Source of the DNA: Actinomycetes bacterium | Lineage (GTDB): Bacteria > Actinomycetota > Acidimicrobiia > Acidimicrobiales > RAAP-2 | Direction of reading: 5' to 3' | Assembly (NCBI GenBank): GCA_021805305.1 | Contig: JAJZFO010000012.1 | Location: forward strand, 1 to 8,469 | Length of the DNA: 8,469 nt | Shown here: piece by piece, positions 1 to 7,992 of the stretch | Layout: the number at the start of each line of letters is the position of its first letter | Numbering within the stretch: position 1 is the stretch's first letter | Position numbers and translations under genes: made by a program | The notes under the pieces: model-generated | What the model saw: the letters and a program-made list of their open reading frames with translations, nothing else | Databases searched by the model: none | Told to the model about the DNA's origin: nothing

Positions 1-103
1 AGAGGTCACCGACGAGAACGAGGGGAACTCCCTGGGCGACGACGTCCCCAGCGGGGACGAATTGGCCGCGGAGCTCGAGCGCTTCCTGCGCGGCGAGGGC
101 TGA
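1..103 (+). CDS. 3' end of an unidentified gene, possibly PAC2 family
   Basis: Only the last 33 complete codons are present, read from base 2 and ending in TGA at 101-103. The visible tail is acidic and ends in an amphipathic helix, PSGDELAAELERFLRGEG. This resembles the C-terminus of actinobacterial PAC2-family (proteasome assembly chaperone-like) proteins, which often finish with a D/E-E-L-A-x-E-x-E-R-F-L-R helix. That resemblance is from memory of the family and rests on very few residues. GC-rich third positions and the clean stop next to a convergent gene support a real coding end. The gene converges on the metallopeptidase gene with only 5 bases between the two stop codons. The body of the protein lies upstream of the window, so the function is a weak guess. 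Confidence 0.5.
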   Translation, partial: EVTDENEGNSLGDDVPSGDELAAELERFLRGEG

Positions 104-115
104 GACTCTCAGCTC
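97..115. terminator. Dyad between convergent genes, candidate bidirectional terminator
   Basis: GCTGAGA (99-105) and TCTCAGC (107-113) are perfect inverted repeats around base 106. The pairing extends outward by a G-T wobble (98/114) and a G-C pair (97/115). The TGA stop of the + gene lies in the left arm and the TGA of the minus gene in the right arm. No U-tract follows on either side, so a strong intrinsic terminator is not demonstrated; a shared weak terminator is the simplest reading. Confidence 0.4.
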
Positions 116-696
116 ACCACGTCGCGCGCCACGTCGGCGCTGACGTCGTTGCCCTCGATGCGTAGCCCCAATCCCAGGGCGTAACCGTCGAGGAAGAGCG
201 CACACTCCGCCTGGCGCGGGTGGCGGTTGGCCAACTCGTGAAACGCCGGGGAGTGGTCCGCTTCGATCAGGTGCGCGAGTTCGTGCACGAGGACCGCGTC
301 GATGACCCACTCGGGGCACTGGCGCAGGCGACTCGAGACGCGGATCTCGCGCGTCGCCGGCGAGCACGAGGCCCAGCGACGGTGCTGATTGCTCACCCAA
401 CGCACCGAGACCGCGCGGACCCCCGCCAGGTAGAGCTCGGCGAGCGTGCGGGCGCGCTCCTCCAAGGAGACGTCGCCCGCCGCGTTCTGGGGGCGCTGGC
501 TCAAGAGACGCTCGACCAGTTCGTCGACGAAGCGCGCGCGTTCGCGACCCTTGAGGCGCGCGGGTATCTGGACGACGATCCGGCTGCCCGACCAGTGGGC
601 GGCGCCCGTCTTCTTACGTTGCGTCGAGGCGCGCACCTCGACCTCGGGACGGTCGAAGCGCGGTGGTTCGACGCTCACCGACGCGCCCGACGCCAT
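109..696 (-). CDS. YgjP/SprT-like (DUF45) zinc metallopeptidase
   Basis: The product is a 195-residue protein of the YgjP-like metallopeptidase family (DUF45, M48-related). The zinc site is clear: H138-E-L-A-H142 (the HExxH helix), followed by a [14 protein letters not shown] segment in which H148 is the likely third ligand. The family signature before it is also present: a W-S-N-Q-x-x-R-W-A-S-C stretch (residues 102-111), then a strand and an [13 protein letters not shown] helix. The length is a little below that of E. coli YgjP-type proteins. There is no signal peptide or membrane segment, so it is probably cytoplasmic; its physiological substrate is unknown. The ATG at 696-694 overlaps the leuS stop as TGATG, which fixes the start and predicts translational coupling. 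The reading frame stays open far upstream inside leuS, but that longer version is an antisense-frame artefact of GC-rich DNA. Confidence 0.9.
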   Translation of the reverse strand: MASGASVSVEPPRFDRPEVEVRASTQRKKTGAAHWSGSRIVVQIPARLKGRERARFVDELVERLLSQRPQNAAGDVSLEERARTLAELYLAGVRAVSVRWVSNQHRRWASCSPATREIRVSSRLRQCPEWVIDAVLVHELAHLIEADHSPAFHELANRHPRQAECALFLDGYALGLGLRIEGNDVSADVARDVVS

Positions 697-3164
697 CAGA
701 CGATGATGTTGACGAGCCGCGGGGGCCGCGCCACCACCCGTTGGGGCGTCGCGCCGGCGAGGAACCGCCGCACGTCCTCGCTCGCGAGCGCGGCGCTCGT
801 GGCGTCGGCCTCGCTCACGTCCGGCGCGACCTCGAGACGCGCGCGCACCTTGCCGTTGACCTGCACCACCATGACGACGCGCGAGTGCGCGACCAGCGCC
901 GGGTCCGCCACCGGCCAGGACTGTTGGTGCACGCCGGGTTCGTGGGGGTGACGCTGCTCCCACAGTTCGGCGCTGACGTGCGGCGCCATGGGCGCCAGCA
1001 GTCGTAACAGGATGTCCAGCGACGCGTCCAGCGTCGCGCGATGCGCGCCCTCGGGGCGGCGAGCCCATTTCGAGACGGTATTGAGCAGTTCCATCAGCGC
1101 CGCCACCGCCGTGTTGTAGCCCCACGCCTCGAGGTCGGCGCTGACCTTGGCGATGGTGCGGTGCACGTCGCGCTCGACCTCGTCGTCCTCGGCGGTGCGA
1201 TCCTCGTGGAAGTAGCACTCCTCGTAGTGACTGAGTCGGTAGATGCGGTCGAGGAAGCGCGCGCACCCCTCGATGATGTCCTCGGTCTGCGCGGTCCAGT
1301 CGACGTCGTCGGCCGGCGGGCCGACGAAGAGGTGGAACAGTCGCAGACCGTCGGCGCCGACCGTGTCGTAGTACTTCTCGGGCGCGATGAGGTTGCCCTT
1401 GGACTTGGACATCTTGGACCCATCGAGACGGATCATCCCCTGCGTGAAGAGTCGCTTGAAGGGCTCGCGCGGCAGTCCCGGCGCCAGGCCGATGTCGACC
1501 AGGGCCTTGAGGTAGAAGCGCGCGTAGAGCAGGTGCAGGATCGCGTGTTCGATGCCCCCGATGTACTGGTCCACCGGCATCCACTTGGCCGCCTCGACCG
1601 GGTCGAAGGCCCGGTCGGGGGTGAAGGGGTCGGCGTAGCGCAGGAAGTACCACGAGGAGTCGGTGAAGGTGTCCATGGTGTCGGCCTCGCGCCGGGCCGG
1701 TCGTCCGCAGGTGGGACAGGTGGTGTTGCGGAAGGCGTCGTGGGTCGCCAGCGGGGACTGTCCCGATTTGTCCATCGTCACGTCGTCGGGCGCCAGCACC
1801 GGCAACTGATCGAAGGGGACGGGCACGATGCCGTCGACGTCGCAGTACACGACGGGGATCGGGCACCCCCAGAAGCGCTGACGCGAGACCAGCCAGTCAC
1901 GGAGCCGGTAGTTCACCGTGCGCACCCCGTGCGCGGTCTCCTCGAGGAACGCCGTGGCGGCCTCCTTCGCCCGGGCCACGTCTAGACCGTTCATGAAACC
2001 CGAATTGACGTGGGGCCCCTCCCCCGCGTAGGGGCCCTCACCGTGGCCCGCGGGCGCCTCGACGGTTCGTACCACGGGGAGCCCGTGGACGCGCGCGAAG
2101 GCGAAGTCGCGCTCGTCCTCGGCCGGCACCGCCATGATGGCCCCGGTGCCGTAGGTCCCGAGCACGTAGTCGGCCACGTAGACCGGGACCGACTCGCCGC
2201 TGAAGGGATTGATCACGAAGCTACCGGTGAAGGCACCGCGCTTCTCCAGGCCGGCCCCGGCGTCGGAGGAGGCGGTGCGTTCGAGTTCGCTGGCCTGCGT
2301 GGCGCGTTCGATCAAACGCTCGACGTTCTCTCGTTCGTCGTCGGTCACGAGGTCGGCCAGCATCGGGTGCTCGGGCGCCACCACCGCGTAGGTCACTCCG
2401 AAACCGGTGTCGGGCCGGGTGGTGAAGACGCGCAGGGCGCGGCTCGGGTCCTGGGCCAGGGGCAGATCGAATTCGACGCCCTCGCTGCGCCCGATCCAGT
2501 TGCGCTGCATCGTCTTGACCCGTTCGGGCCACTCCAGGGCGTCGAGGTCGCCCAGGAGTTCCTCGGCGTAGTCGGTGATCTTAAAGAACCATTGCTCGAG
2601 GTTGCGGCGTTCGACCAGGTCCCCCGACCGGTCGCAGGTGCCGTCGGCGTTGACCTGCTCGTTGGCCAGCACGGTCGCGCACCCGGGGCACCAATTGACC
2701 GGGGCCTCGGCGCGGTAGGCCAGGCCGGCCCGGTAGAACTCGAGGAAAATCGCCTGCGCCCACTTCATGTAGCGCGGGTCGTGACTGAAGACCTCGCGGC
2801 GCCAGTCGTAGACGGCGCCCAGACGGCGCACCGAGGACTTGAGTTCGGCCATGCGCGCGTCGGTGAAGAGGCGCGGGTGGCTGCCGGCCTTGATGGCCGC
2901 GTTCTCGGCGGGCAGGCCGAAGGAGTCGAAGCCGAAGGGCGTCAGCACCGCCTTGCCCCGCATGGTCTGATAGCGCACCACGAGGTCGCCGAAGGTGTAG
3001 TTGCGGATGTGGCCCTGGTGCGCCGTGCCCGACGGGTAGGGGTACATGCACAGCGCGAAGAAACGCTCGCGCGGGTCGTCGTTGTCGACCTCGTAGGTCC
3101 CCTCGTCCAGCCAGCGGGCTTGCCATTTCTTCTCTACTGCACTCACGTCAAAGGGGCGGGCCAT
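696..3164 (-). CDS. leuS: Leucyl-tRNA synthetase (class Ia)
   Basis: This 822-residue enzyme charges tRNA-Leu with leucine in the cytoplasm. The Rossmann catalytic core starts with [12 protein letters not shown], the HIGH-type motif at H49-Q-G-H52. A zinc knuckle follows (C159-P-G-C162 with C177 nearby). The CP1 editing domain (about 225-415) carries the threonine-rich TTRPDT (248-253) and [15 protein letters not shown] (340-353), with D350 in the position of the editing aspartate. A second CPTC motif lies at 483-486, [13 protein letters not shown] at 498-510, and the KMSKS signature at 584-588. The anticodon-binding helices and a C-terminal domain (about 760-822, [15 protein letters not shown]) finish the protein. 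The length is normal for bacterial LeuRS. An in-frame TAA three codons upstream restricts the start to this ATG. It lies 45 bases after the glycosidase gene on the same strand but probably has its own promoter. The downstream metallopeptidase overlaps its stop. Confidence 0.98.
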   Translation of the reverse strand: MARPFDVSAVEKKWQARWLDEGTYEVDNDDPRERFFALCMYPYPSGTAHQGHIRNYTFGDLVVRYQTMRGKAVLTPFGFDSFGLPAENAAIKAGSHPRLFTDARMAELKSSVRRLGAVYDWRREVFSHDPRYMKWAQAIFLEFYRAGLAYRAEAPVNWCPGCATVLANEQVNADGTCDRSGDLVERRNLEQWFFKITDYAEELLGDLDALEWPERVKTMQRNWIGRSEGVEFDLPLAQDPSRALRVFTTRPDTGFGVTYAVVAPEHPMLADLVTDDERENVERLIERATQASELERTASSDAGAGLEKRGAFTGSFVINPFSGESVPVYVADYVLGTYGTGAIMAVPAEDERDFAFARVHGLPVVRTVEAPAGHGEGPYAGEGPHVNSGFMNGLDVARAKEAATAFLEETAHGVRTVNYRLRDWLVSRQRFWGCPIPVVYCDVDGIVPVPFDQLPVLAPDDVTMDKSGQSPLATHDAFRNTTCPTCGRPARREADTMDTFTDSSWYFLRYADPFTPDRAFDPVEAAKWMPVDQYIGGIEHAILHLLYARFYLKALVDIGLAPGLPREPFKRLFTQGMIRLDGSKMSKSKGNLIAPEKYYDTVGADGLRLFHLFVGPPADDVDWTAQTEDIIEGCARFLDRIYRLSHYEECYFHEDRTAEDDEVERDVHRTIAKVSADLEAWGYNTAVAALMELLNTVSKWARRPEGAHRATLDASLDILLRLLAPMAPHVSAELWEQRHPHEPGVHQQSWPVADPALVAHSRVVMVVQVNGKVRARLEVAPDVSEADATSAALASEDVRRFLAGATPQRVVARPPRLVNIIV

Positions 3165-3176
3165 CCCCCCAGTTTA
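3165..3176 (-). promoter_or_regulatory. Candidate leaderless promoter of leuS (-10 TAAACT)
   Basis: Read on the minus strand, TAAACT (3176-3171) is followed by exactly six G residues and then the leuS ATG. A -10 hexamer of TANNNT form six bases before the start codon places transcription initiation at the A of the ATG, giving a leaderless mRNA. The G run touches the ATG, too close to act as a Shine-Dalgarno. No convincing -35 is visible 16-19 bases upstream, as is common in actinobacterial promoters. This is inference from spacing only. Confidence 0.45.
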
Positions 3177-3209
3177 GGGACGACCTGGCCGCGCGCCGGT
3201 GCGTCGGCT

Positions 3210-5768
3210 TCAGTTAAGTCCGAGGGATTGGGTGGCGACCAGGTTCGCCGAGTTGGTCCCGACACTCACCTGATAGACGTCGTTCGACACCACCCACGAG
3301 TGGCCGTTGGCGTAGGCGAAGGCACTGCGCGGCAGGGTGATGACGACGTCCTGGGACGCGCCCGGCGCCAAGTCCACGCGACCGATACCGCGCAACTGTT
3401 CGGGCGGTTCGCCCAGACCGCTGGGGTAGGCCACGTAGACCTGCGCCACGTCCACCCCCGGACGCGACCCGACGTTGGTGATCCGTAGTGCCACGTTGAC
3501 GCCACTTCCCGTCCGGGTGATCGAGATGTTCGACCACGCGAAGCGCGTGTAACTCAGTCCGAAGCCGAAGGGGAAGGCCGGGGTCACCCCGTTGGCCTGG
3601 TACCACCGGTAGCCGAGGTCGCTCAAACCCCCGAAGTGCACCACCCCGTTGCGACCGGGGTACTGCGCGGGCGTCGCCGCGGGCGTCTGACCCGGGGCCG
3701 CGGGGATGCTGACCGGCAACCGTCCCGAGGGGTCGACCACCCCGGTCAAGACCTGGGCCAACGCCGGGGCCACCATCTGGCCCCCGTACCAGGCCTCCAC
3801 GATGCCCGCGACCCGTGACCGCCACGGCATCAACACCGGACCACCGGTCGTCAACACGACCACCGTGCGCGGATTCACCCGCGCGACGGCGTTGATGAGA
3901 GCGTTCAGGCTACCCGGCAGCCACAACGAATTGAGGTCCGCGCCCTCCGAGAGGACGTTGCCCGCGAAGACGACCGCGGTGTGGGCGCGCCGCGCCGCGG
4001 CGACGGCCGCGTCGATCTGGGGCTGGACGTAGTCGATCCCGAAGTGCGGCGTGGTCTCGTTTCCGAGCGCGAACCACTGCGCGAGGAGCGTGTAACTGTG
4101 TCCCGCGATGAGGCTGACCGACGTGGTCTGCGGGTAGGGACCGTGGAGCCCGGGGTCGGCGATGATCACGCGCGAGTTGAGCGAGAGCCAGGTGTCGCCG
4201 AAGTCGTCGAGGCCGAGCACGTAGGTGCCCGTCCTCTCCGCCTTGAAGGTCACGTCCCAATTGCTCCACCCCGCGCCGTGGCCCGGCGTCGTCGCGGTCA
4301 ACGCGGCGGGGGTGACCGCCTTGGCGTAGGCCAGTGCGACGTCGGCGGTGCCGGGGATCGCGCGCAGGACGGCGCTGCGCACCTCACCCGGTGGGACTGA
4401 GCCCGCGAGGACGTCGGCGGACTTGAGCGGGTCGAATTCGAGGCCGTCGAGACCGCCCGGTCGATAGATCACCCTCGCGTGCGTCAGCAAGTGACGTAGG
4501 GCCGCCAGGGGTGTCTGCAGGGAGGAGGCGTGCACCGCCGAACTACCGCCGCCGCGCGAGATGATTCCTTCGTTAGCGTCGACCCCGATGAGCGCCACCG
4601 ACGAGGTCGCACCGAGGGGCAACACCTGGTTCGCGTTCTTCAACAGCACGATGCCCTGACGTTCGGCGCGTAACGCCACCAGGGCGTGGGTGTCCGAGGT
4701 GGCCGAGTTGGCCAGCGCCACGTAGCGCGGGTGCAGGACGAGCCCGTAGGCGAACATCTGGGTGAGTACCGAGTCGACGGCCGCGCGCAGCGAACGGAGA
4801 CGCAGGTGACCGGCGCTGAGGGCCGCCAGCACCGTGGCGACGCTCGCGGGCTTCACCAGACTCATCCCCGCCGCGAGCGCGGGGGCGGGGGTCGTCACGG
4901 CGTTGTAGTCACTGCGCACGAAACCACGGAATCCCCACGACCGCAGCGTGCGATAGAGCCACGGGCTCGAACAGGTGTTGACGTTGTTGATCATGCCCAT
5001 CGAGCACATGACCGAGGCGACGTGGGCGACCTGCACCGCGGCGCGGAAGGGTGCGTTGTAGAGCTCGGTCAGCACCCGGCCGGCGACGCGCTGGTCCAGA
5101 CGGGCGCGCCCGTTCTCTTGGGTGTAGGCCACGAAGTGCTTGGCCTGGGCCATCACGCCCGTCGACTGGATGCCTTCGATCGCCGCCACCCCCATCACGC
5201 TCGCGAGGAAGGGGTCCTCACCGTAGGTTTCGAAGGCGCGCCCACTGAGGGGTGTGCGGATCAAGTTGAGATCCGGTCCCTGCAAGACGTCGTACCCCTT
5301 GGCGAGGGCCTCCTGGCCCATCGCGTAGCCCACCTGGCGGGCGACCTGGGGGTTGAAGGTGGCCGCCACCGCCAATTCACTCGGGAACTGCGTGACGCCC
5401 AGGGTGTTGTTGCCGACCCCGGAGGGGCCGTCCACCAACGTGAGCGCCGGGATGCACAGGCGCGGTACGCCGACGTTGAAGTTCTCGATCCCCGACCCGG
5501 CGTGCAGCACGGCGAAGTTCGCGAGTTCATCGGGGGTCATCAAGCGCACGACCTGTTGGGCCATGTGCTGGGCCGTGGCACTGTGGTTGAGATTCTCGAG
5601 GATCCAGGGGCAGTGCGTCGACGGGTTCACCGTGCTGGTGGCACTCGCCGTCGAACCGGCCAGCACCGGGATTCCCGCCAGTGACGCAGCGACCACCACC
5701 AGTACGGTGAGCACGTGACGCGTGCGCGCGCGTACCGTGCGAGAGGTCAGCCAATCAAGGATGTTCAC
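3210..5768 (-). CDS. Secreted GH3 beta-glycosidase with PA14-like insert
   Basis: This 852-residue glycoside hydrolase family 3 enzyme is probably an exported beta-glucosidase or related beta-glycosidase. A basic N-terminus (RTVRARTRH), a hydrophobic stretch (19-37) and STASA before T44 form a signal peptide, likely cleaved after A43. The GH3 barrel shows LVDGPSG (111-117), RTPLSGRAFETYGEDP (171-186), AKHF (209-212) and the nucleophile D287 in RSDYNA. The alpha/beta sandwich domain begins near 365 (RQGIVLLKN). It is interrupted by a PA14-like beta domain (about 495-582), which in relatives helps shape the substrate site. The likely acid/base is E608 in NVLSEGAD. PFGFGLSY (733-740) leads into a fibronectin III-like C-terminal domain (about 745-845). 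The start is GTG: an in-frame TAA 15 bases upstream excludes an earlier one, and a weak GAGAG lies 7-11 bases before it. Exact sugar specificity cannot be read from the sequence. Confidence 0.95.
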   Translation of the reverse strand: MNILDWLTSRTVRARTRHVLTVLVVVAASLAGIPVLAGSTASATSTVNPSTHCPWILENLNHSATAQHMAQQVVRLMTPDELANFAVLHAGSGIENFNVGVPRLCIPALTLVDGPSGVGNNTLGVTQFPSELAVAATFNPQVARQVGYAMGQEALAKGYDVLQGPDLNLIRTPLSGRAFETYGEDPFLASVMGVAAIEGIQSTGVMAQAKHFVAYTQENGRARLDQRVAGRVLTELYNAPFRAAVQVAHVASVMCSMGMINNVNTCSSPWLYRTLRSWGFRGFVRSDYNAVTTPAPALAAGMSLVKPASVATVLAALSAGHLRLRSLRAAVDSVLTQMFAYGLVLHPRYVALANSATSDTHALVALRAERQGIVLLKNANQVLPLGATSSVALIGVDANEGIISRGGGSSAVHASSLQTPLAALRHLLTHARVIYRPGGLDGLEFDPLKSADVLAGSVPPGEVRSAVLRAIPGTADVALAYAKAVTPAALTATTPGHGAGWSNWDVTFKAERTGTYVLGLDDFGDTWLSLNSRVIIADPGLHGPYPQTTSVSLIAGHSYTLLAQWFALGNETTPHFGIDYVQPQIDAAVAAARRAHTAVVFAGNVLSEGADLNSLWLPGSLNALINAVARVNPRTVVVLTTGGPVLMPWRSRVAGIVEAWYGGQMVAPALAQVLTGVVDPSGRLPVSIPAAPGQTPAATPAQYPGRNGVVHFGGLSDLGYRWYQANGVTPAFPFGFGLSYTRFAWSNISITRTGSGVNVALRITNVGSRPGVDVAQVYVAYPSGLGEPPEQLRGIGRVDLAPGASQDVVITLPRSAFAYANGHSWVVSNDVYQVSVGTNSANLVATQSLGLN

Positions 5769-5827
5769 GAGTCGGCTCTCTTATCGATGGACGAACAACA
5801 ACGTGGGGTCGGACTCACGAGCACTAC

Positions 5828-5833
5828 AGATTA
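5828..5833 (-). promoter_or_regulatory. Candidate -10 (TAATCT) for the GH3 gene
   Basis: On the minus strand TAATCT (5833-5828) is the best -10-like hexamer ahead of the GTG start. Initiation about seven bases downstream would give a leader of roughly 50 bases. No good -35 is visible. The call is positional and weak. Confidence 0.3.
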
Positions 5834-5905
5834 CCGTGATGACGCGCGAGGACAGTAAGAACGGTGATTTCTCGGAATAAGAATTCCCTCAACTATCGCT
5901 GCAGG

Positions 5906-5917
5906 CCGTCGTGACGG
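5906..5917. promoter_or_regulatory. Short perfect dyad in the divergent intergenic region, possible operator
   Basis: CCGTC (5906-5910) and GACGG (5913-5917) form a perfect inverted repeat around a GT centre, the size and symmetry of a dimeric regulator site. It lies about 70 bases upstream of the putative GH3 -10 and about 125 bases before the hydrolase start. I recognise no known regulator consensus, and short GC dyads occur by chance in such DNA. Confidence 0.2.
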
Positions 5918-5940
5918 ACGAGAGGGTCGCCCAGCGGGTC

Positions 5941-5974
5941 CCCCGGGCGACGACTGGGTCCGACGCGCCCGGGG
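5941..5974. repeat. 9-bp perfect inverted repeat (hairpin) between divergent genes
   Basis: CCCCGGGCG (5941-5949) and its exact reverse complement CGCCCGGGG (5966-5974) enclose a 16-base loop. The loop can itself form a small GAC-tgg-GTC stem (5952-5960). All nine pairs are G-C, so the hairpin would be very stable on either strand. It lies upstream of the likely -10 of the hydrolase and outside its transcript. It could be an insulator, a binding site or a chance GC-rich structure. Confidence 0.4.
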
Positions 5975-6018
5975 TCATCACGTCCCGCGAGGGGCACCGT
6001 TCGCCACGTACCGCTCGG

Positions 6019-6038
6019 TAGTCTGGTCGACGGGAGGG
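6019..6038 (+). promoter_or_regulatory. Candidate -10 and Shine-Dalgarno of the alpha/beta hydrolase
   Basis: TAGTCT (6019-6024) is a TANNNT -10 candidate, identical to the hexamer before the GAF-EAL gene. Initiation near 6031 would leave a very short leader containing GGGAGGG (6032-6038), which ends three bases before the ATG at 6042. The Shine-Dalgarno is convincing; the promoter lacks a clear -35 and is a guess. Confidence 0.4.
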
Positions 6039-6041
6039 ATC

Positions 6042-6743
6042 ATGGGGGTGCCGACGTTCGTACTAGTGCACGGCGCGTGGCACGGCGCGTGGTGTTGGCA
6101 GCGATTCGCGGCGTCCCTGGCGACTCGCGACCTCCACTACGCCGCCCTCGACCTGCCCACCAGTTCGACGCGCGACCCGAGCGTGGACTTGCACGCGGAC
6201 GTGGCCGCCCTTCGCCACTTCGCCCGCGATCGGGGACCCGTCGTGTTCGTCGCGCACAGCTACGGCGGCGCGGTCGTCGCCGAAGCGGCGCCGCACGTCG
6301 AGGACCTCGTGGGCATTGTCTACCTCGCGGCGTTGGTGCCGCGCCTCGGTCAGACCGCCTCAGACGTCACCCGCGAATACGGCCGTCGGTCGGCACTGGA
6401 CGCAACGATCAGTCGTGACGAGGAGGGGCTGTTGCACCTTGACCCCGAGCCCGCCGCCCTCGCCCTCTACGGCGACTGCGACGAAGCGACGCGCGCCTGG
6501 GCCATGGGACACATCTCGACGCAGACCTTCGCCAGTTTCCGCACGGCGCGCACCTCGGAGAACATCGCGGTGGCCAGCACCTACGTCCGCTGCGCGCGCG
6601 ACCAAGCTATCCTCCCCGACGTGCAAGATCTCATCGCCGAACGCTGCGACGACGTGGTGTCGATCGATTCGGACCACGCTCCCTTCCTCTCGCACCCCGA
6701 AGAACTGGCGGATCTCCTGGAGTCGATGCATTTTCGAAGCTGA
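6042..6743 (+). CDS. Alpha/beta hydrolase, methylesterase/hydroxynitrile lyase-like
   Basis: The protein has 233 residues and is a compact single-domain alpha/beta hydrolase. It opens with FVLVHGAWHGAWCW (6-19), the oxyanion-hole strand typical of the plant methylesterase / hydroxynitrile lyase / EstC branch. The catalytic triad is legible: S73 in AHSYGG (71-76), D187 in CARDQAI (184-190) and H212 in SDHAPFLSHPEEL (210-222). The region between about residues 103 and 165 forms the small cap that sets specificity. There is no signal peptide, so it is probably cytoplasmic. Family members hydrolyse small esters or act as lyases; the substrate here cannot be deduced. The start is supported by a strong GGGAGGG Shine-Dalgarno. 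It is transcribed away from the GH3 gene and converges on the GAF-EAL gene, and appears monocistronic. Nothing looks broken. Confidence 0.93.
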   Translation: MGVPTFVLVHGAWHGAWCWQRFAASLATRDLHYAALDLPTSSTRDPSVDLHADVAALRHFARDRGPVVFVAHSYGGAVVAEAAPHVEDLVGIVYLAALVPRLGQTASDVTREYGRRSALDATISRDEEGLLHLDPEPAALALYGDCDEATRAWAMGHISTQTFASFRTARTSENIAVASTYVRCARDQAILPDVQDLIAERCDDVVSIDSDHAPFLSHPEELADLLESMHFRS

Positions 6744-6768
6744 GCCGAACCCATCGCCCAGCGGTGGA

Positions 6769-6784
6769 GGTCGTGGCCGCGACC
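6769..6784. terminator. Hairpin between convergent genes, candidate terminator
   Basis: GGTCGT (6769-6774) pairs with GCGACC (6779-6784), with one T-G wobble, around a GGCC loop. It sits in the 46-base gap between the hydrolase stop and the GAF-EAL stop, where a bidirectional terminator is expected. No T-run follows on either strand, so intrinsic termination is only possible, not shown. Confidence 0.35.
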
Positions 6785-6789
6785 AGTAC

Positions 6790-7992
6790 CTAGTTCCCCA
6801 GGTCGCGCACTGAGTATTCGTCGAGGAGTTGATCGGGCGACCCGGGTCGGGCGAAGAACCACCCCTGGGCGAAGTCGATGCCGAGAGCGCGCAGCGCTGC
6901 GGCGTCCTCGCGCGTCTCGACGCCTTCGGCGACAATCGTGGCGCCGGCCCCGTGACCGAAGCTCACCAGCGCCGCGGCCAAGGTGTGCAGCACCGCGTCA
7001 GCACTCAGGCCGGCCACAATACTGCGATCGAGCTTGATGACGTCGGGTGCGGTCACCACGATGTGGCGCAGTGAGGAGAACCCTGCGCCGACGTCGTCAA
7101 TGGCGAGACGCATCCCGCGAGCGCGTAGCGGTGCCAGCACCCCCGCGAGCGCACCGTAGTCCTCGACGCGGTCGTGTTCGGAGAGTTCGAGGACCAGGCG
7201 ATCCAGCGGCAGGTCACCCAGCACATCGCCGACGCGCGAGTCGAGCAGCGCACCCGGGGAGAAATTGACCGCCACGTACCCGGCCACCTCGGGCAGATGG
7301 GCCACCGCTTGGCGCACAGCGAGGATTTCGAGGTCGACGCCGCGACCGATAGAGGCCGCCTCGTCGAAGACGACGTCGGGGGGCGCACCCCACTCCACGG
7401 GAAAGCGGCTCAGGGCCTCCGCGCCCACTCGGCGCCCGTCGTCCAGGGCGACGATGGGCTGCAGGACGATCTGGGGGCCGCCGGCGTCGAAGATCGGCTG
7501 CAGGCGATCTCGAATGGCGCCGGCGCGTCGACGTTCGTAGACGCCCGGCTCGATGAGGGTGGCGGCGGCGCTCGCCAAGACCTCCATGAGGGCGCGGTCG
7601 CGCTGAGACAGTTGCTTATCCGCGGTGAACCCGGCTGCGCAGAATGTTCCGTATAGTGTTCCGTCGCTTAACGAGACCGGCACCGACACGTAACTTCGAA
7701 TGCGCGGGAAGCGCGCCGCCGGGAGACGCTTAGCCTCGGGCAACTTCGCGACGTTGGCAATGACCGGCGGAAGTTTCCCGTCGCGAATGGCCTGACAGAG
7801 CGATGTCGCCTGCGGCTGGGACTGACCGTCGTGAAATAACGGGATGGACGACTCGACGACCTCTAGGTGCTGGGTGACGCCGTCCATACGGCTGAGGAAA
7901 GTCAGGCTGAGACCCAGTGAGTTCTTGGCAGTGCGTAACAACTCCGCGACCTTGAGGTCCGTCTCGGAGCGGTCCGATCGCGACGAGGCCAT
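6790..7992 (-). CDS. GAF-EAL protein, probable c-di-GMP phosphodiesterase
   Basis: This 400-residue soluble protein joins an N-terminal GAF-type sensor (about 10-150, ending YVSVPVSLSDGTLYGTFCAAGF and an LMEVLASAAATLI helix) to a C-terminal EAL domain (about 155-395). EAL domains hydrolyse cyclic di-GMP to pGpG. The metal and catalytic positions are all present: E192-A-L, N243 in VNFSP, E269 in LELSE, D299-D300 in IDDVGAGFSSL, K320 and D322 in IKLDRS, E356 in VAEGVET, and Q376-G in AQGWFF. The loop-6 motif departs slightly from DDFGTGYSSL (V301, A303, F305). Activity is therefore expected, but the GAF ligand is unknown. There are no membrane segments and no GGDEF domain. The start is bounded by an in-frame TAG four codons upstream. 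GGAGG directly abuts the ATG, too close for normal Shine-Dalgarno use. Confidence 0.95.
   Translation of the reverse strand: MASSRSDRSETDLKVAELLRTAKNSLGLSLTFLSRMDGVTQHLEVVESSIPLFHDGQSQPQATSLCQAIRDGKLPPVIANVAKLPEAKRLPAARFPRIRSYVSVPVSLSDGTLYGTFCAAGFTADKQLSQRDRALMEVLASAAATLIEPGVYERRRAGAIRDRLQPIFDAGGPQIVLQPIVALDDGRRVGAEALSRFPVEWGAPPDVVFDEAASIGRGVDLEILAVRQAVAHLPEVAGYVAVNFSPGALLDSRVGDVLGDLPLDRLVLELSEHDRVEDYGALAGVLAPLRARGMRLAIDDVGAGFSSLRHIVVTAPDVIKLDRSIVAGLSADAVLHTLAAALVSFGHGAGATIVAEGVETREDAAALRALGIDFAQGWFFARPGSPDQLLDEYSVRDLGN

Noticed and set aside
340..353. LeuRS editing motif reading AEDERD rather than a His-Asp pair (residues 348-353 of the protein)
   Set aside because: The key aspartate is kept and the preceding position varies among bacterial LeuRS, so loss of editing cannot be claimed. 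Coordinates given are residue numbers.
697..1866. In-frame upstream extension of the metallopeptidase to 585 residues
   Set aside because: It lies entirely within leuS in another frame, is arginine-rich with no family resemblance, and is explained by scarce stop codons in GC-rich DNA. The TGATG start at 696 is the credible one.
2010..3488. 492-residue + strand open frame opposite leuS and the GH3 3' end
   Set aside because: It spans two genes supported by strong family motifs, has low-complexity shadow composition and no recognisable domain.
4686..5684. 332-residue + strand open frame opposite the GH3 gene
   Set aside because: It is rich in R, H, G and V, typical of the antisense frame of a GC-rich gene; the minus frame encodes a clear signal peptide and GH3 catalytic motifs.
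5874..5887. GGAAT-AAGA-ATTCC inverted repeat
   Set aside because: The arms are only five bases and contain an EcoRI-like palindrome by chance; position and length do not support a function.
5924..5976. Four copies of GGGTC at 5924, 5936, 5956 and 5972
   Set aside because: Irregular spacing and a very short motif in GC-rich DNA; no CRISPR-like or iteron-like order.
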